DNA from: Fodinibacter sp963811825
GTDB taxonomy: Bacteria; Actinomycetota; Actinomycetes; Actinomycetales; Dermatophilaceae
Reading direction: 5' to 3'
DNA length: 64,000 bases
Assembly (NCBI GenBank): GCA_963811825.1
Contig: CAWESS010000037.1
Location: 1 to 64,000, forward strand
Positions within the stretch are counted from its first letter, which is position 1. Every line of letters begins with the position of its first letter. The notes beneath the pieces were generated by a model that worked only from the letters and a program-made list of their open reading frames with translations, made no database searches and was not told where the DNA came from. The position numbers and the translations under genes were made by a program. Positions 43,341 to 54,445 of the stretch are shown one piece after another.

Positions 43341-44357
43341 TCAGGCCTCCTTTCGCATCTGGACGATGTTGTACGCCACGATCGGGATGACGAGGATGAA
43401 CAGGAGCACGGCGAGCGCCGCACCGAGACCGGGTGCGTTGAACCGGAAGCTCTGGCTGTAGAACTCGTTGGCGACGACCGAGGTGTCGAACTGTCCACCG
43501 GTCATGGTCCGGACGATGTCGAAGACCTTGAGGGTGCCGATGCCGATCGTCGTCACGACGACGACGAGAGCGGCGCGGATGCTCGGGAGGGTGATGTAGC
43601 GGAACATCTTGAAGCTCTGGACACCGTCGAGCTTGGCGGCCTCGATGATCTCGTCGGGGATCGACTTGATCGCCGCGGAGAGCACCGTCATCGCGAACCC
43701 GGCCTGGATCCAGACCATGACGATGATGAGCATGAAGGTGTTCAGTGGCGCGTTGATCAGGAACTGTTGGGTCTCGAACCCGAGGAGCTTGAGGATCGCG
43801 TTCAGCAGGCCGATCTGGGGGCGGGAGGTCTGCTTGTACTGGTAGACGAACTTCCAGATGATGCCGGCGCCGACCATGGAGATCGCCATCGGCAGGAAGA
43901 TCAGCGCCTTGGCGAACGCCTCGCCACGGGCCCGGTCGATGAGGATGGCGTAGATGAGGCCGATCCCGGTCGCGAGGGTGGGCACGAGGATCACCCAGAG
44001 GGCCGTGTTGCGCAGCACGAGCAGCAGCTCGGGCTGGGTGAACATCGCCACGTAGTTGTCCAGGGTGAAGCCGGCCTCGCCGGACCGTCCCCGCAGGGAC
44101 TGGATGATCGTGAGGATCGCCGGGTACATCAGGCCGACAGCGAGCAGGACCACGGCGGGCCCGACGAACAGGGCCCCTTGGACCCGCTCACCGTTCTTGC
44201 CCTTGAACAGGGACGCGAGGAAGAGCACGAGGCCGAACACGAGCGCGAAGAAGAAGATCGCGAAGAACATCAGGAAGAACTTGCCGGGCACGCTCTGCGC
44301 CCGCAGGAAAGGCTCGGGAATCGCGGCGGGGACTGCGCCGATGACCGTCGATACCAC
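43341..44357 (-). CDS. sugar ABC transporter permease, MalF type
   Basis: A 338-residue permease with about seven to eight membrane segments, the first two forming the long N-terminal extension of MalF/AglF-like proteins. The EAA loop is EIIEAAKLDGVQSFKMFRYI. The GTG at 44357 follows GGAGGTGAT, an unusually complete Shine-Dalgarno, about 5-8 bases away. A large stem-loop at 44400-44438 separates it from the binding-protein gene, which would lower its expression relative to the binding protein. Confidence 0.92.
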   Translation of the reverse strand: MVSTVIGAVPAAIPEPFLRAQSVPGKFFLMFFAIFFFALVFGLVLFLASLFKGKNGERVQGALFVGPAVVLLAVGLMYPAILTIIQSLRGRSGEAGFTLDNYVAMFTQPELLLVLRNTALWVILVPTLATGIGLIYAILIDRARGEAFAKALIFLPMAISMVGAGIIWKFVYQYKQTSRPQIGLLNAILKLLGFETQQFLINAPLNTFMLIIVMVWIQAGFAMTVLSAAIKSIPDEIIEAAKLDGVQSFKMFRYITLPSIRAALVVVVTTIGIGTLKVFDIVRTMTGGQFDTSVVANEFYSQSFRFNAPGLGAALAVLLFILVIPIVAYNIVQMRKEA

Positions 44358-44399
44358 TGGACATCACCTCCGTGGGTTACGTCAGGACGAGGGAAACGA

Positions 44400-44438
44400 G
44401 AGCAGGGGTGGGGTGGGAGTCCCACCCCACCCCTGCTC
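44400..44438 (-). terminator. intercistronic stem-loop with 19-bp arms in the sugar operon
   Basis: GAGCAGGGGTGGGGTGGGA (44400-44418) and its exact complement (44420-44438) form a perfect palindrome between the binding-protein stop and the MalF-type start. It has no T run. It most likely acts as a partial terminator or an mRNA 3'-end protector, giving more binding protein than permease. A smaller GACCTG/CAGGTC hairpin (44442-44460) precedes it on the transcript. Confidence 0.7.
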
Positions 44439-44467
44439 GATGACCTGGGTGAATCAGGTCAGTGACG

Positions 44468-45838
44468 TCACTGGGGCCAGGACTGCTCGATGAAGTCGAG
44501 CGTGGTCTTGTCGTCCTTGCCGATGATCCAGTCGGTCATGCCCTTCCAGAACGTGCCCGCGCCCACGGCGCCCGGCATGAGGTCGGAACCGTCGAAGCGG
44601 AAGGTCGCCGCGGTGTCGGTCAGCGCCTCGGCCGACAGCTTGTCGACGGGGTTCTTCAGAAGCGCCGGGTCGGCGTTCTTGTTGGCCGTCACGCAGCCAC
44701 CCGAACCACAGGTCTTCGCGCGCTCGTCGGCCCACTCGGTCGAGGAGAGGTAGGTCTGGAAGGCCTTGACCTCCGGACGGTCGGCGAAGGCCGCGGTGAA
44801 CTCGCCACCACCGAGGACCGGCTTGGTGGACGTGTCGACGGACGGCAGGTAGAACGCCCAGACCTCACCCTCGGGACCGACCTCGGTGCCCTCGGGCCAG
44901 TTGGCCGCGTAGAACGACGCCTGACGGTGCATGTAGCAGGTGCCGTCGAGGACCGGGAGCCCGGCGTCCTGGAAGGACGTCGAGGCGATGGTCTTGACGT
45001 CGCCGTAGCCACCGTTGACGAACTTGTCGTTCTTGAGGATCTTGCCGACCTCGGCGAGCGCCGTGGCGACGGCCGGGTCGTTGAACGGGATCTCGTGGTT
45101 GACCCACTTGTCGTACGTCTCGGCGCCCGCGGTGCGGAGCATGACGTCCTCGACCCAGTCGGTGGCCGGCCAGCCGGTGGCGTCACCGGACTCGATGCCA
45201 GCACACCAGGGCTTGACGTCGCCACCCTCGGAGGCCATCTTGTCGGACAGGGCGAGCAGGTCGGCCCAGGTCGTCGGGACCTCGTAGCCCTTGTCGGCGA
45301 AGGCCGTGGGCGAGTACCAGACGAAGGACTTCACGTTCGCACCCAGTGCGGCGGCGTAGAAGGTGCCGTCGACCGTGCCGTAGTTCTTCCAGTCCGGCAT
45401 GTTCTTGTCGACGTTGGCGACGACCTCCGGCGGAGCTGCCTTGACGGCCCCCGTGGCGACCAGGGTCTGCAGCAGACCGGGCTGCGGGAGGTACGCGATG
45501 TCGGGGGCGTTGCCACCCTTGACACGCACCGGCAGCTGCGCCTCGAACTCCTTGGAGCCTTCGTACTTGATCTCGACGCCCGTGCAGTCCACGAACGGCT
45601 TGTAGGACGCGATGTGCGGCTCGTCCTCGGGGGCGGTGATCGAGGTGTAGACCGTCACCGTCTTGCCCTTGATGTCGCCGAACGCCTCGTAGGGCGCGCA
45701 GTCGATGCTGCTGGTGCTGCCGCTGGCAGCGTCGTCGCCGCCACCGTCGTCGTCGCTGCTTCCACAGGCCGTCGCGGTGAGTGCCACCGCGAGGACTCCG
45801 GACAACGCCGCGATGCGACGCTTGGTGTAGAGGGCCAT
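44468..45838 (-). CDS. sugar ABC transporter substrate-binding lipoprotein
   Basis: A 456-residue family 1 extracellular solute-binding lipoprotein. The signal peptide ends in the lipobox TATAC (Cys25), followed by a flexible Gly/Asp/Ser stretch. Conserved family elements are GKTVTVYTSI, NAPDIAYLPQPGLLQTLVATG, the PTTWADLLALSDKM block, and DGTCYMHRQASFYAANW. It most resembles AglE-type alpha-glucoside or oligosaccharide binders, but the ligand is inferred. The ATG has GGAGG about 8 bases upstream. It is the first gene of an operon with two permeases and a LacI regulator, and its promoter carries a LacI-type palindrome. Confidence 0.93.
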   Translation of the reverse strand: MALYTKRRIAALSGVLAVALTATACGSSDDDGGGDDAASGSTSSIDCAPYEAFGDIKGKTVTVYTSITAPEDEPHIASYKPFVDCTGVEIKYEGSKEFEAQLPVRVKGGNAPDIAYLPQPGLLQTLVATGAVKAAPPEVVANVDKNMPDWKNYGTVDGTFYAAALGANVKSFVWYSPTAFADKGYEVPTTWADLLALSDKMASEGGDVKPWCAGIESGDATGWPATDWVEDVMLRTAGAETYDKWVNHEIPFNDPAVATALAEVGKILKNDKFVNGGYGDVKTIASTSFQDAGLPVLDGTCYMHRQASFYAANWPEGTEVGPEGEVWAFYLPSVDTSTKPVLGGGEFTAAFADRPEVKAFQTYLSSTEWADERAKTCGSGGCVTANKNADPALLKNPVDKLSAEALTDTAATFRFDGSDLMPGAVGAGTFWKGMTDWIIGKDDKTTLDFIEQSWPQ

Positions 45839-45904
45839 GTGCCCGCCTCCATTTCACTGGTCGCGCCGAGACGCTGTGGCCTCGGCGATGAGGGAACCGG
45901 GACC

Positions 45905-45934
45905 AAGGTAAAAGCGTTTACGCATCGAGCGCAA
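45905..45934 (-). promoter_or_regulatory. promoter with LacI-type operator upstream of the sugar-binding protein gene
   Basis: On the minus strand TTGCGC (45934-45929) and TACCTT (45910-45905) are 18 bases apart, as -35 and -10. The palindromic GTAAACGCTTTTAC (45921-45908) lies over the spacer and the -10. Its shape is that of LacI/GalR family operators, and the LacI gene is the last of this operon, so repression by that protein is likely. Confidence 0.65.
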
Positions 45935-46025
45935 CGACTCCGCGCATGGCGCCGGTAACGATTGCGTAACACGACGGCAACCGCGCAGGCGCGCAGGTAC
46001 CAATCCGGCCCGTCCCCAAGGCCTT

Positions 46026-48479
<2,454 letters not shown>

Positions 48480-48565
48480 GAGGTCGGGACTCTGCTCCGG
48501 GAGTGGTCGGACCGCGGATGCCGCGGCAGGGGTCACCTCATCCTCGCCCACGGGCTCGGGGCCGC

Positions 48566-49198
48566 TCACCCCGACGCGCCGGGCCACCCGCCGCCGAAGC
48601 GCCCCTCGTGCAGGACCTCGTCGAGCGGCCGTCGGCCCCTCGTGCGCGGTGACCCACCCACGCGCGCGGCCCGCGCGGCCGGCTTTCCGAGGGCGACCAC
48701 CCCGACGAGCCGCCGACCGGCAGGGATGCCGTGCGCCTCGCGGACCGCGTCGTGCCGGTCGCCCGGCACCCCGAAGAACAGGGCGCCCAGCCCGGCATCC
48801 TCGGCGGCCAGGAGCAGGACCATCGCCGCCATGGCCGTGTCGGTGTCCCAGTACGGGATCGGCCAGCGCTCGGGAGAGCGGTCGGTCCAGCCCTTGTCCG
48901 GCTCGGCGTACCGGTCGAGGTAGGCGTCGGCATCCGAGAGGCACAGCACGAGGGCCGGGGCGGCAGAGACCCCGCGCAGCCACGCGTCCGCAGGGCGTCC
49001 CTGGTCGGTCGCGTCCCAGAAGGCCGCGCGGTCACCCGCATCGAGCAGGGCGACGAAGTCCCACCCCTGGCTGAAGCCCGCGCTCGGGGCGCGCACGGCC
49101 AGGGCCACGAGGTCACGCACGACCTCGCGGGGGACGGGGACCGACGGGTCGAACCGGCGCACCATCCGCCGACGCAGGACCGCCTCACGAAGCTCCAC
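48566..49198 (-). CDS. nitroreductase family flavoprotein
   Basis: A 210-residue FMN-dependent oxidoreductase fold. It opens ELREAVLRRRMVRRFDP and has the flavin-contacting APSAGFSQGWDFV and AAMVLLLAAEDAGLGALFFG blocks, plus a C-terminal LVGVVALGKPA. GTG at 49198 is chosen because the divergent acetyltransferase gene begins at 49266, and CACACT lies 6 bases upstream (leaderless layout); an extension to 49267 would overlap that gene's start. NAD(P)H is the likely electron donor; the substrate is unknown. Confidence 0.87.
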   Translation of the reverse strand: MELREAVLRRRMVRRFDPSVPVPREVVRDLVALAVRAPSAGFSQGWDFVALLDAGDRAAFWDATDQGRPADAWLRGVSAAPALVLCLSDADAYLDRYAEPDKGWTDRSPERWPIPYWDTDTAMAAMVLLLAAEDAGLGALFFGVPGDRHDAVREAHGIPAGRRLVGVVALGKPAARAARVGGSPRTRGRRPLDEVLHEGRFGGGWPGASG

Positions 49199-49265
49199 GA
49201 ACCCAGTGTGCCGGTCGGCCGACGTCGCGTCGGTGATGGCCCCGTGGGGTGGCACGATGGGACCC

Positions 49266-51932
49266 ATGGACGACGACCCGCTGCCGCCGGGTTACCCCGC
49301 GCAGTGGGAGGCCGACGTCGTCCTGCGGGACGGCACCGTCGCCCACGTGCGGCCCATCCGCCCGTCGGACATCGACGGCATCCACCGCTTCCACAGCGGC
49401 CAGTCCGACGAGTCGATCTACCTGCGCTTCTTCGCGCCGCTGCGTCGGCTGAGCGACGCGGACGTGCACCGGTTCACGCACGTGGACTACGTCGACCGGG
49501 TGGCGCTGGTCGTGACGCTGCGCGAGGACATCGTCGGCATCGGCCGCTACGACCGCATCGACGCGCGCAGCGCCGAGGTCGCGTTCAACATCAGCGACCA
49601 CTACCAGGGCAAGGGCATCGGGTCGGTCCTGCTCGAGCACCTCGCCGCGATCGCCCGCGACGTCGGCATCGGGCGGTTCACCGCCGAGGTGCTGCCGCAG
49701 AACCGGAAGATGTTGTCGGTCTTCTCCGACGCCGGGTACGACGTCAAGCGCCACATCGAGGACGGCGTCGTCGAGGTCGGTTTCGACATCGAGCCGACCG
49801 ACTCCTCCAAGGCCGTCGCGATGGCGCGCGAGCACCGCGCCGAGGCGCTCAGCGTCGCGTCCATCCTCCATCCGCGGACCATCGCCGTCATCGGGGCCAG
49901 CCGGCGCCGCAACTCCATCGGCAGCCAGCTGCTCGAGCGCATCGTCGCGGCGGGGTTCACGGGCGACATCCACCCCGTGAACCCGAACGTGCGCACGCTC
50001 CGGCGGCGCACGGCGTACCCGTCGGTGGCGGAGGTGCCGGGCCGGGTCGACCTCGCGGTCATCGCGGTGCCGGCGCACGCCGTGCTCGAGGTCGTCGACG
50101 AGTGTGCCGAGGCAGGGGTGAAGTCGCTGCTCGTCGTCTCCTCCGGGTTCGCGGAGGAGGGTCGTGACGGCGCGCGGCTGCAGGCCGAGCTGGTGCGACG
50201 CGCCCGCGGCGCCGGCATGCGGGTGGTCGGGCCGAACTCCTTCGGGTTGATCAACAACGACCCGCAGGTGCGGCTCAACGCCTCGCTCGCCACCACGCTC
50301 CCGCCCGACGGCCGCGTCGGCCTGTTCGCGCAGTCGGGTGCCCTGGGCATCGCCGTGCTCGCATCGGCAGCCCGACGCAACCTCGGCATCTCGACCTTCG
50401 GCTCGGCCGGCAACCGGGTGGACGTGTCGGGCAACGACTTCATGCAGTACTGGATCGATGACGACCGCACGGACGTCGTCGGCCTCTACCTCGAGTCGAT
50501 GGGCAACCCCCGCAAGTTCTCCAGGATCGCCCGCAACCTCGCGCTCATCAAGCCGGTCATCGTCGTGAAGTCCGGGGTCTCCCGGTTCGGGGTGCCCCCG
50601 GGCCACCGCGTGCGGCGCACCAAGGCGCGCCCGGAGGTCTTCGAGGCCATGCTCAAGCAGGCCGGTGTCATCCGTGTCGAGAACGTCCACCAGCTCTTCG
50701 ACATCGCCCAGCTCGTCGCGCACCAACCGCTGCCCGCGGGGGACCGCGTGGCGATCGTCGGGAACTCCACGGCCCTGGGCACCCTCACGGCCGACGCCTG
50801 CACCAGCTGGGGGCTCAAGGTCTCGCACGGCCCGGTGAGCCTGCCGACCGAGGCGACGGCCGCCCAGTTCCGCACCGCGCTCGCTGCCGCGTTCGCCGAC
50901 CCGAAGGTCGACTCGGTGCTCACCTGCTTCATCCCACCGCTGGTGACCAACGACGCCGACGTCGCCGCGGCCGTGCGCGACATGGCCTCCGGTGCTGACA
51001 AGCCCTGTGCCGCGACGTTCCTCGGAATGCGTGGTGTCGACGACGGGCACGCGTCGGTCACCGGCACCGGCGGCTCGTCGCACGCCATCCCCGTCTACGC
51101 CATGCCCGAGGATGCCGTCCGGGCACTGGCCGCGGCCACCCGCTACGGCGAGTGGCGCGCCAAGGACCACGGGGTGCCCGTGGCCCCGCCCGGCATCAAC
51201 CGGCGGATCGCCGAGGACATCGTCCACACCGTGCTCTCGATGGAGCCCAAGGGTCGCCGCCTCACCCGCGACGAGACCACCGCGCTCCTGCAGGCCTACG
51301 GCATCGACGTCTGGGCCAAGGAGGAGGCCTGCACCGCCGACGAGGCGGTGGCCGCCGCTGAGCGGGTCGGCTACCCCGTCGTGCTGAAGTCGACGGCCCC
51401 CATGGTGCGCCACCAGGGCGGCATCAGCGGGGTGCGGGTCGACCTGCGTGGCGAAGCCGCCCTGCGGGCCGCCTGGGAGTCGCTCACCGAGCGCCTCGCG
51501 CCGCTGGATGCCGACCGCCTCGTCGTCCAGCGGATGGCCACCCCGGGGGTGCCCTGCGTCGTCACCTCCGACGAGGACCCGCTCTTCGGGCCGGTCATCG
51601 GCTTCAGCGTGGCGGGGCTGCCCACCGAGCTGCTCGGCGACATCGGCTACCGCATCCCGCCACTCACCGACGTCACCGTCTCCGAGCTGATCAGCTCGGT
51701 CAAGGCCGCCCCGGTGCTGCACGGGCACCGGGGGGCGACCCCGGTGAACCGGGCGGCCCTGGCCGACCTCATCGCGCGCGTCTCGGTGCTCGCCGACGAC
51801 CTCGCCGAGGTGGCCTCGCTCGTCCTCAACCCCGTGAACGCCCACCCCGGTGGGGTCGAGGTGCTCGGAGCCGAGATCGTCCTCGCGCCCGCGCCGCGTC
51901 GTGCCGACCCCGGACGCCGCTCGCTGACGTAG
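49266..51932 (+). CDS. bifunctional GNAT acetyltransferase / acyl-CoA synthetase (NDP-forming) family protein
   Basis: An 888-residue protein with a GNAT domain at the N-terminus (about 15-170; acetyl-CoA loop in DHYQGKGIGSVLLEHL), then a CoA-binding domain (IAVIGASRRRNSIGSQLL), succinyl-CoA ligase-like domains (GLFAQSGALGIAVL, about 330-620) and a C-terminal ATP-grasp domain (VGYPVVLKSTAP and HQGGISGVRVDL). This matches Pat-type protein lysine acetyltransferases of actinobacteria, which acetylate acetyl-CoA synthetase and others; the synthetase half often serves regulation. The ATG at 49266 lacks a Shine-Dalgarno; a CACGAT hexamer lies 7 bases upstream. It is followed by DUF5998, as in related genomes. 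Confidence 0.9.
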   Translation: MDDDPLPPGYPAQWEADVVLRDGTVAHVRPIRPSDIDGIHRFHSGQSDESIYLRFFAPLRRLSDADVHRFTHVDYVDRVALVVTLREDIVGIGRYDRIDARSAEVAFNISDHYQGKGIGSVLLEHLAAIARDVGIGRFTAEVLPQNRKMLSVFSDAGYDVKRHIEDGVVEVGFDIEPTDSSKAVAMAREHRAEALSVASILHPRTIAVIGASRRRNSIGSQLLERIVAAGFTGDIHPVNPNVRTLRRRTAYPSVAEVPGRVDLAVIAVPAHAVLEVVDECAEAGVKSLLVVSSGFAEEGRDGARLQAELVRRARGAGMRVVGPNSFGLINNDPQVRLNASLATTLPPDGRVGLFAQSGALGIAVLASAARRNLGISTFGSAGNRVDVSGNDFMQYWIDDDRTDVVGLYLESMGNPRKFSRIARNLALIKPVIVVKSGVSRFGVPPGHRVRRTKARPEVFEAMLKQAGVIRVENVHQLFDIAQLVAHQPLPAGDRVAIVGNSTALGTLTADACTSWGLKVSHGPVSLPTEATAAQFRTALAAAFADPKVDSVLTCFIPPLVTNDADVAAAVRDMASGADKPCAATFLGMRGVDDGHASVTGTGGSSHAIPVYAMPEDAVRALAAATRYGEWRAKDHGVPVAPPGINRRIAEDIVHTVLSMEPKGRRLTRDETTALLQAYGIDVWAKEEACTADEAVAAAERVGYPVVLKSTAPMVRHQGGISGVRVDLRGEAALRAAWESLTERLAPLDADRLVVQRMATPGVPCVVTSDEDPLFGPVIGFSVAGLPTELLGDIGYRIPPLTDVTVSELISSVKAAPVLHGHRGATPVNRAALADLIARVSVLADDLAEVASLVLNPVNAHPGGVEVLGAEIVLAPAPRRADPGRRSLT

Positions 51933-51961
51933 CCGGCGCCGGCACCGGGCACAATGGGGTC

Positions 51962-52552
51962 ATGAGCCCTGCCCCCGACGCCCCCGTCCTGCCGGCGGAC
52001 CTCACCGCCGCGATCGTGCGGGCCGGCTACTACCCCGCCCTCGTCGCCGACGTCGTCGCCGCGGCACTCGTGCGGGAGCCCATCCACAGCCACCTCGTCC
52101 ACCTCGAGACGACCTTCGACCGCGACGTCGTGCGCCGTCACATCACCGTGCTCGTGCTGACCCCGAGCCGGCTGCTCATCGCGCACGCCGACGACCACGC
52201 CGACGAGCCGCCCGCGCCGCAGGACGTCGCGACCGCGACGACCGAGTCGATCCCGCTGACGGCGGTGCGCGGGGTCATGCTCACGCACGTCGTCGAGAGC
52301 CCGTCGACCTACGTCCCCGGCAGCCTCGGCCGCGAGATCACCCTCACCCTGGGCTGGGGCACCGTCGCGCGGCTCGACCTCGTGCCGGCCTCGTGCGCGG
52401 ACCCCGACTGCGACGCCGACCACGGCTACGAGGGCACGATCACCGGGGACGACATCGCGCTGCGCATCTCGGCCGCGGCCGACGGTGAGGACGCCCTCGC
52501 CCAGGCGCTCACCTTCGCGCGCGACCTGTCGGCAGCCATCGGCCAGGCCTGA
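51962..52552 (+). CDS. DUF5998 family protein
   Basis: A 196-residue actinobacterial protein. It has an N-terminal helical part (LPADLTAAIVRAGYYPALVA) and a PH-like beta region (HLVHLETTFDRDVVRRHITV, then LVLTPSRLLIAHADDH) ending in a helix. The CADPDCDADHGYEG segment is a conserved family feature and may bind metal. No activity is known. The ATG at 51962 has no Shine-Dalgarno, and CACAAT lies 6 bases upstream. It is 9 bases before the phosphodiesterase-like gene, an arrangement kept in many Micrococcales. Confidence 0.85.
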   Translation: MSPAPDAPVLPADLTAAIVRAGYYPALVADVVAAALVREPIHSHLVHLETTFDRDVVRRHITVLVLTPSRLLIAHADDHADEPPAPQDVATATTESIPLTAVRGVMLTHVVESPSTYVPGSLGREITLTLGWGTVARLDLVPASCADPDCDADHGYEGTITGDDIALRISAAADGEDALAQALTFARDLSAAIGQA

Positions 52553-52561
52553 GCGCGCCGG

Positions 52562-53725
52562 ATGCCGTCCACGGGCGACCCGTCCGCGCTCCCGCCCGTC
52601 GGTGCCGGACCATCGCTGGCCGACGTCCTGCCCAGCGTCGCGGTGAGCCTGGGGGTCCCCTGGAGGGGCGCCACGGCATCCGATGGTTTCGCCTTCCCGC
52701 CCACCCGTCGCGCGGTGGTCGTGCTCGTCGACGGCCTCGGCCACGACCTGCTCGTGCGGCGTGCCGGGCACGCACCCTGGCTGCGGTCGCGGCTGCCCAC
52801 CACCCGCCGGGTGGCCAGCGGGTTCCCCTCGACCACGGCGACCTCGATGGGGACCTTCGGCACGGGTCTGGCCGCCGGCGCCCACGGGCTGCTCGGCTAC
52901 GAGGTCCTCGTGCCGGGTGCCGACCGGATGCTCAACGAGCTGTCCTGGGAGGACGGACCCGACCCGCGCACGTGGCAGCCGCACGAGACGGTCTTCGAGG
53001 CGGCCGAGCGCTCGGGGGTCGAGGTCGTGCGCGTCGGGCCCGCCTACTTCGACGGGTCCGGGCTGACCAACGCCGCCCTGCGAGGCGGGCGCTTCGTGGC
53101 GGGGGTGTCCCTGGAGTCGCGGGTCGACGCGACGCTGGCCGCCGTGCGATCAGCGCCGCGCACGCTCGTGTACCTGTACTGGGGCGAGCTCGACAAGGTG
53201 GGGCACGTGCACGGGTGCGACTCGTGGCAGTGGGGCGAGGAGCTGGAGTCCATCGACCGCGAGCTGGGACGGCTCGCGGCGCGGCTGCCGGCCGACTGCT
53301 CGTTGACCGTCACCGCCGACCACGGGATGGTCGACGCGCCGCACGAGCTGCGCCTGGACGTCGCCCACCTGCCGGTGCTCGCCGCAGGGGTCCGGCACGT
53401 CAGCCTCGAGGCCAGGGCCCCCCAGCTGTACGTGGAGGCGGGTGCGGCCGCGGACGTGCGGGCCGCGTGGTCGGAGGTGCTGGGCGACCGCGCCATCGTG
53501 CAAAGCCGCGAGGAGGCCGTCGCGGCGGGGTGGTTCGGCGCCGTGTCGCCGCAGAACCTGCCGCGCATCGGTGACGTCGTCGTCGCGATGCGGGGGCGGT
53601 TCGCCGTCGTCGACTCGCGCCGGGCCCGTCCGGAGCTGCTCGCTCTGCTCGGCCTGCACGGCTCGCTCAGCGATGACGAGGTGTCGGTCCCCGTCGTGCA
53701 CGTGCCGCCGGCCGTCGTCGCCTAA
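52562..53725 (+). CDS. alkaline phosphatase superfamily / nucleotide pyrophosphatase-like protein
   Basis: A 387-residue hydrolase of the alkaline phosphatase superfamily. The first metal-binding Asp is in VVVLVDGLGHDLL, the likely nucleophile Thr is in SGFPSTTATSMGTFGTG, and the later metal ligands are in YLYWGELDKVGHVHG and VTADHGMVDAPH. There is no signal peptide, so it is probably cytoplasmic. Family members cleave phosphomonoesters or phosphodiesters; the substrate is not known. It overlaps a conserved run: DUF5998, this gene, thymidine kinase, SepH. Confidence 0.9.
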   Translation: MPSTGDPSALPPVGAGPSLADVLPSVAVSLGVPWRGATASDGFAFPPTRRAVVVLVDGLGHDLLVRRAGHAPWLRSRLPTTRRVASGFPSTTATSMGTFGTGLAAGAHGLLGYEVLVPGADRMLNELSWEDGPDPRTWQPHETVFEAAERSGVEVVRVGPAYFDGSGLTNAALRGGRFVAGVSLESRVDATLAAVRSAPRTLVYLYWGELDKVGHVHGCDSWQWGEELESIDRELGRLAARLPADCSLTVTADHGMVDAPHELRLDVAHLPVLAAGVRHVSLEARAPQLYVEAGAAADVRAAWSEVLGDRAIVQSREEAVAAGWFGAVSPQNLPRIGDVVVAMRGRFAVVDSRRARPELLALLGLHGSLSDDEVSVPVVHVPPAVVA

Positions 53726-53728
53726 GGT
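53723..53728 (+). promoter_or_regulatory. -10 element TAAGGT of a likely leaderless transcript
   Basis: TAAGGT, which includes the upstream stop codon, ends 8 bases before the GTG at 53737. It may drive the thymidine kinase gene separately. Confidence 0.4.
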
Positions 53729-53736
53729 GTCGGCTC

Positions 53737-54420
53737 GTGGCTGAACTGGTGTTCTTCTCGGGAACGATGGACTGTGGCAAGTCGACCCTCGCGCTCCAGA
53801 TGGACCACAACAACTCGGCCCGTGGCCGGCAGGGCCTGATCTTCACCAAGCTCGACCGGATGGGGGAGTCCGTGCTGTCCTCGCGCCTGGGCCTGTCGAC
53901 CCCGGCCATCGAGGTCGCCGACGACCTGGACTTCTGGGACGAGGTCGTCGAGCGGCTCACCCAGGGCGCCCGGGTCGACTACCTCATCTGCGACGAGGCG
54001 CAGTTCTACACGCCGGGGCAGGTCGAGCAGCTCGCCCGGCTCGTCGACGAGCTCGGCATCGACGTGCACGCCTTCGGCATCACCGCGGACTTCCGCACCG
54101 AGCTCTTCCCGGGGTCGCGCCGGCTCATCGAGCTCGCCGACCGGGTGCAGCTGCTCCAGGTGGAGGCGTTGTGCTGGTGCGGGCGCAAGGCCACCCACAA
54201 CGCCCGGATCGTCGACGGCGTCATGGTCGTCGAGGGGGCCCAGGTGGTCGTCGGGGACACGGCCGGTGCGAGCGCAGGGCTCGTGGAGTACGAGGTCCTG
54301 TGCCGCCGCCACTACATGCGCCGGATGAACAGCCACGCGGCCCGGGCTGCCGCACTGTCGCCGGACACCCTGCCGTTCGACCTCGACGTGTGCGCCGTCC
54401 CGCCGCCGGTGTCAGGCTGA
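53737..54420 (+). CDS. tdk: thymidine kinase (type II)
   Basis: A 227-residue thymidine kinase that phosphorylates thymidine in the pyrimidine salvage pathway. The P-loop is GTMDCGKST (residues 9-17), the lasso region follows YLICDEAQFY with the catalytic Glu, and the zinc site is CWCGRKATHNAR with CRRHYM. The C-terminal tail of about 30 residues is longer than in E. coli. The start is GTG without Shine-Dalgarno. It is convergent with sepH, with 25 bases between. Confidence 0.94.
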   Translation: MAELVFFSGTMDCGKSTLALQMDHNNSARGRQGLIFTKLDRMGESVLSSRLGLSTPAIEVADDLDFWDEVVERLTQGARVDYLICDEAQFYTPGQVEQLARLVDELGIDVHAFGITADFRTELFPGSRRLIELADRVQLLQVEALCWCGRKATHNARIVDGVMVVEGAQVVVGDTAGASAGLVEYEVLCRRHYMRRMNSHAARAAALSPDTLPFDLDVCAVPPPVSG

Positions 54421-54445
54421 CCGGAGCCCCACACCGGCCGCGACC

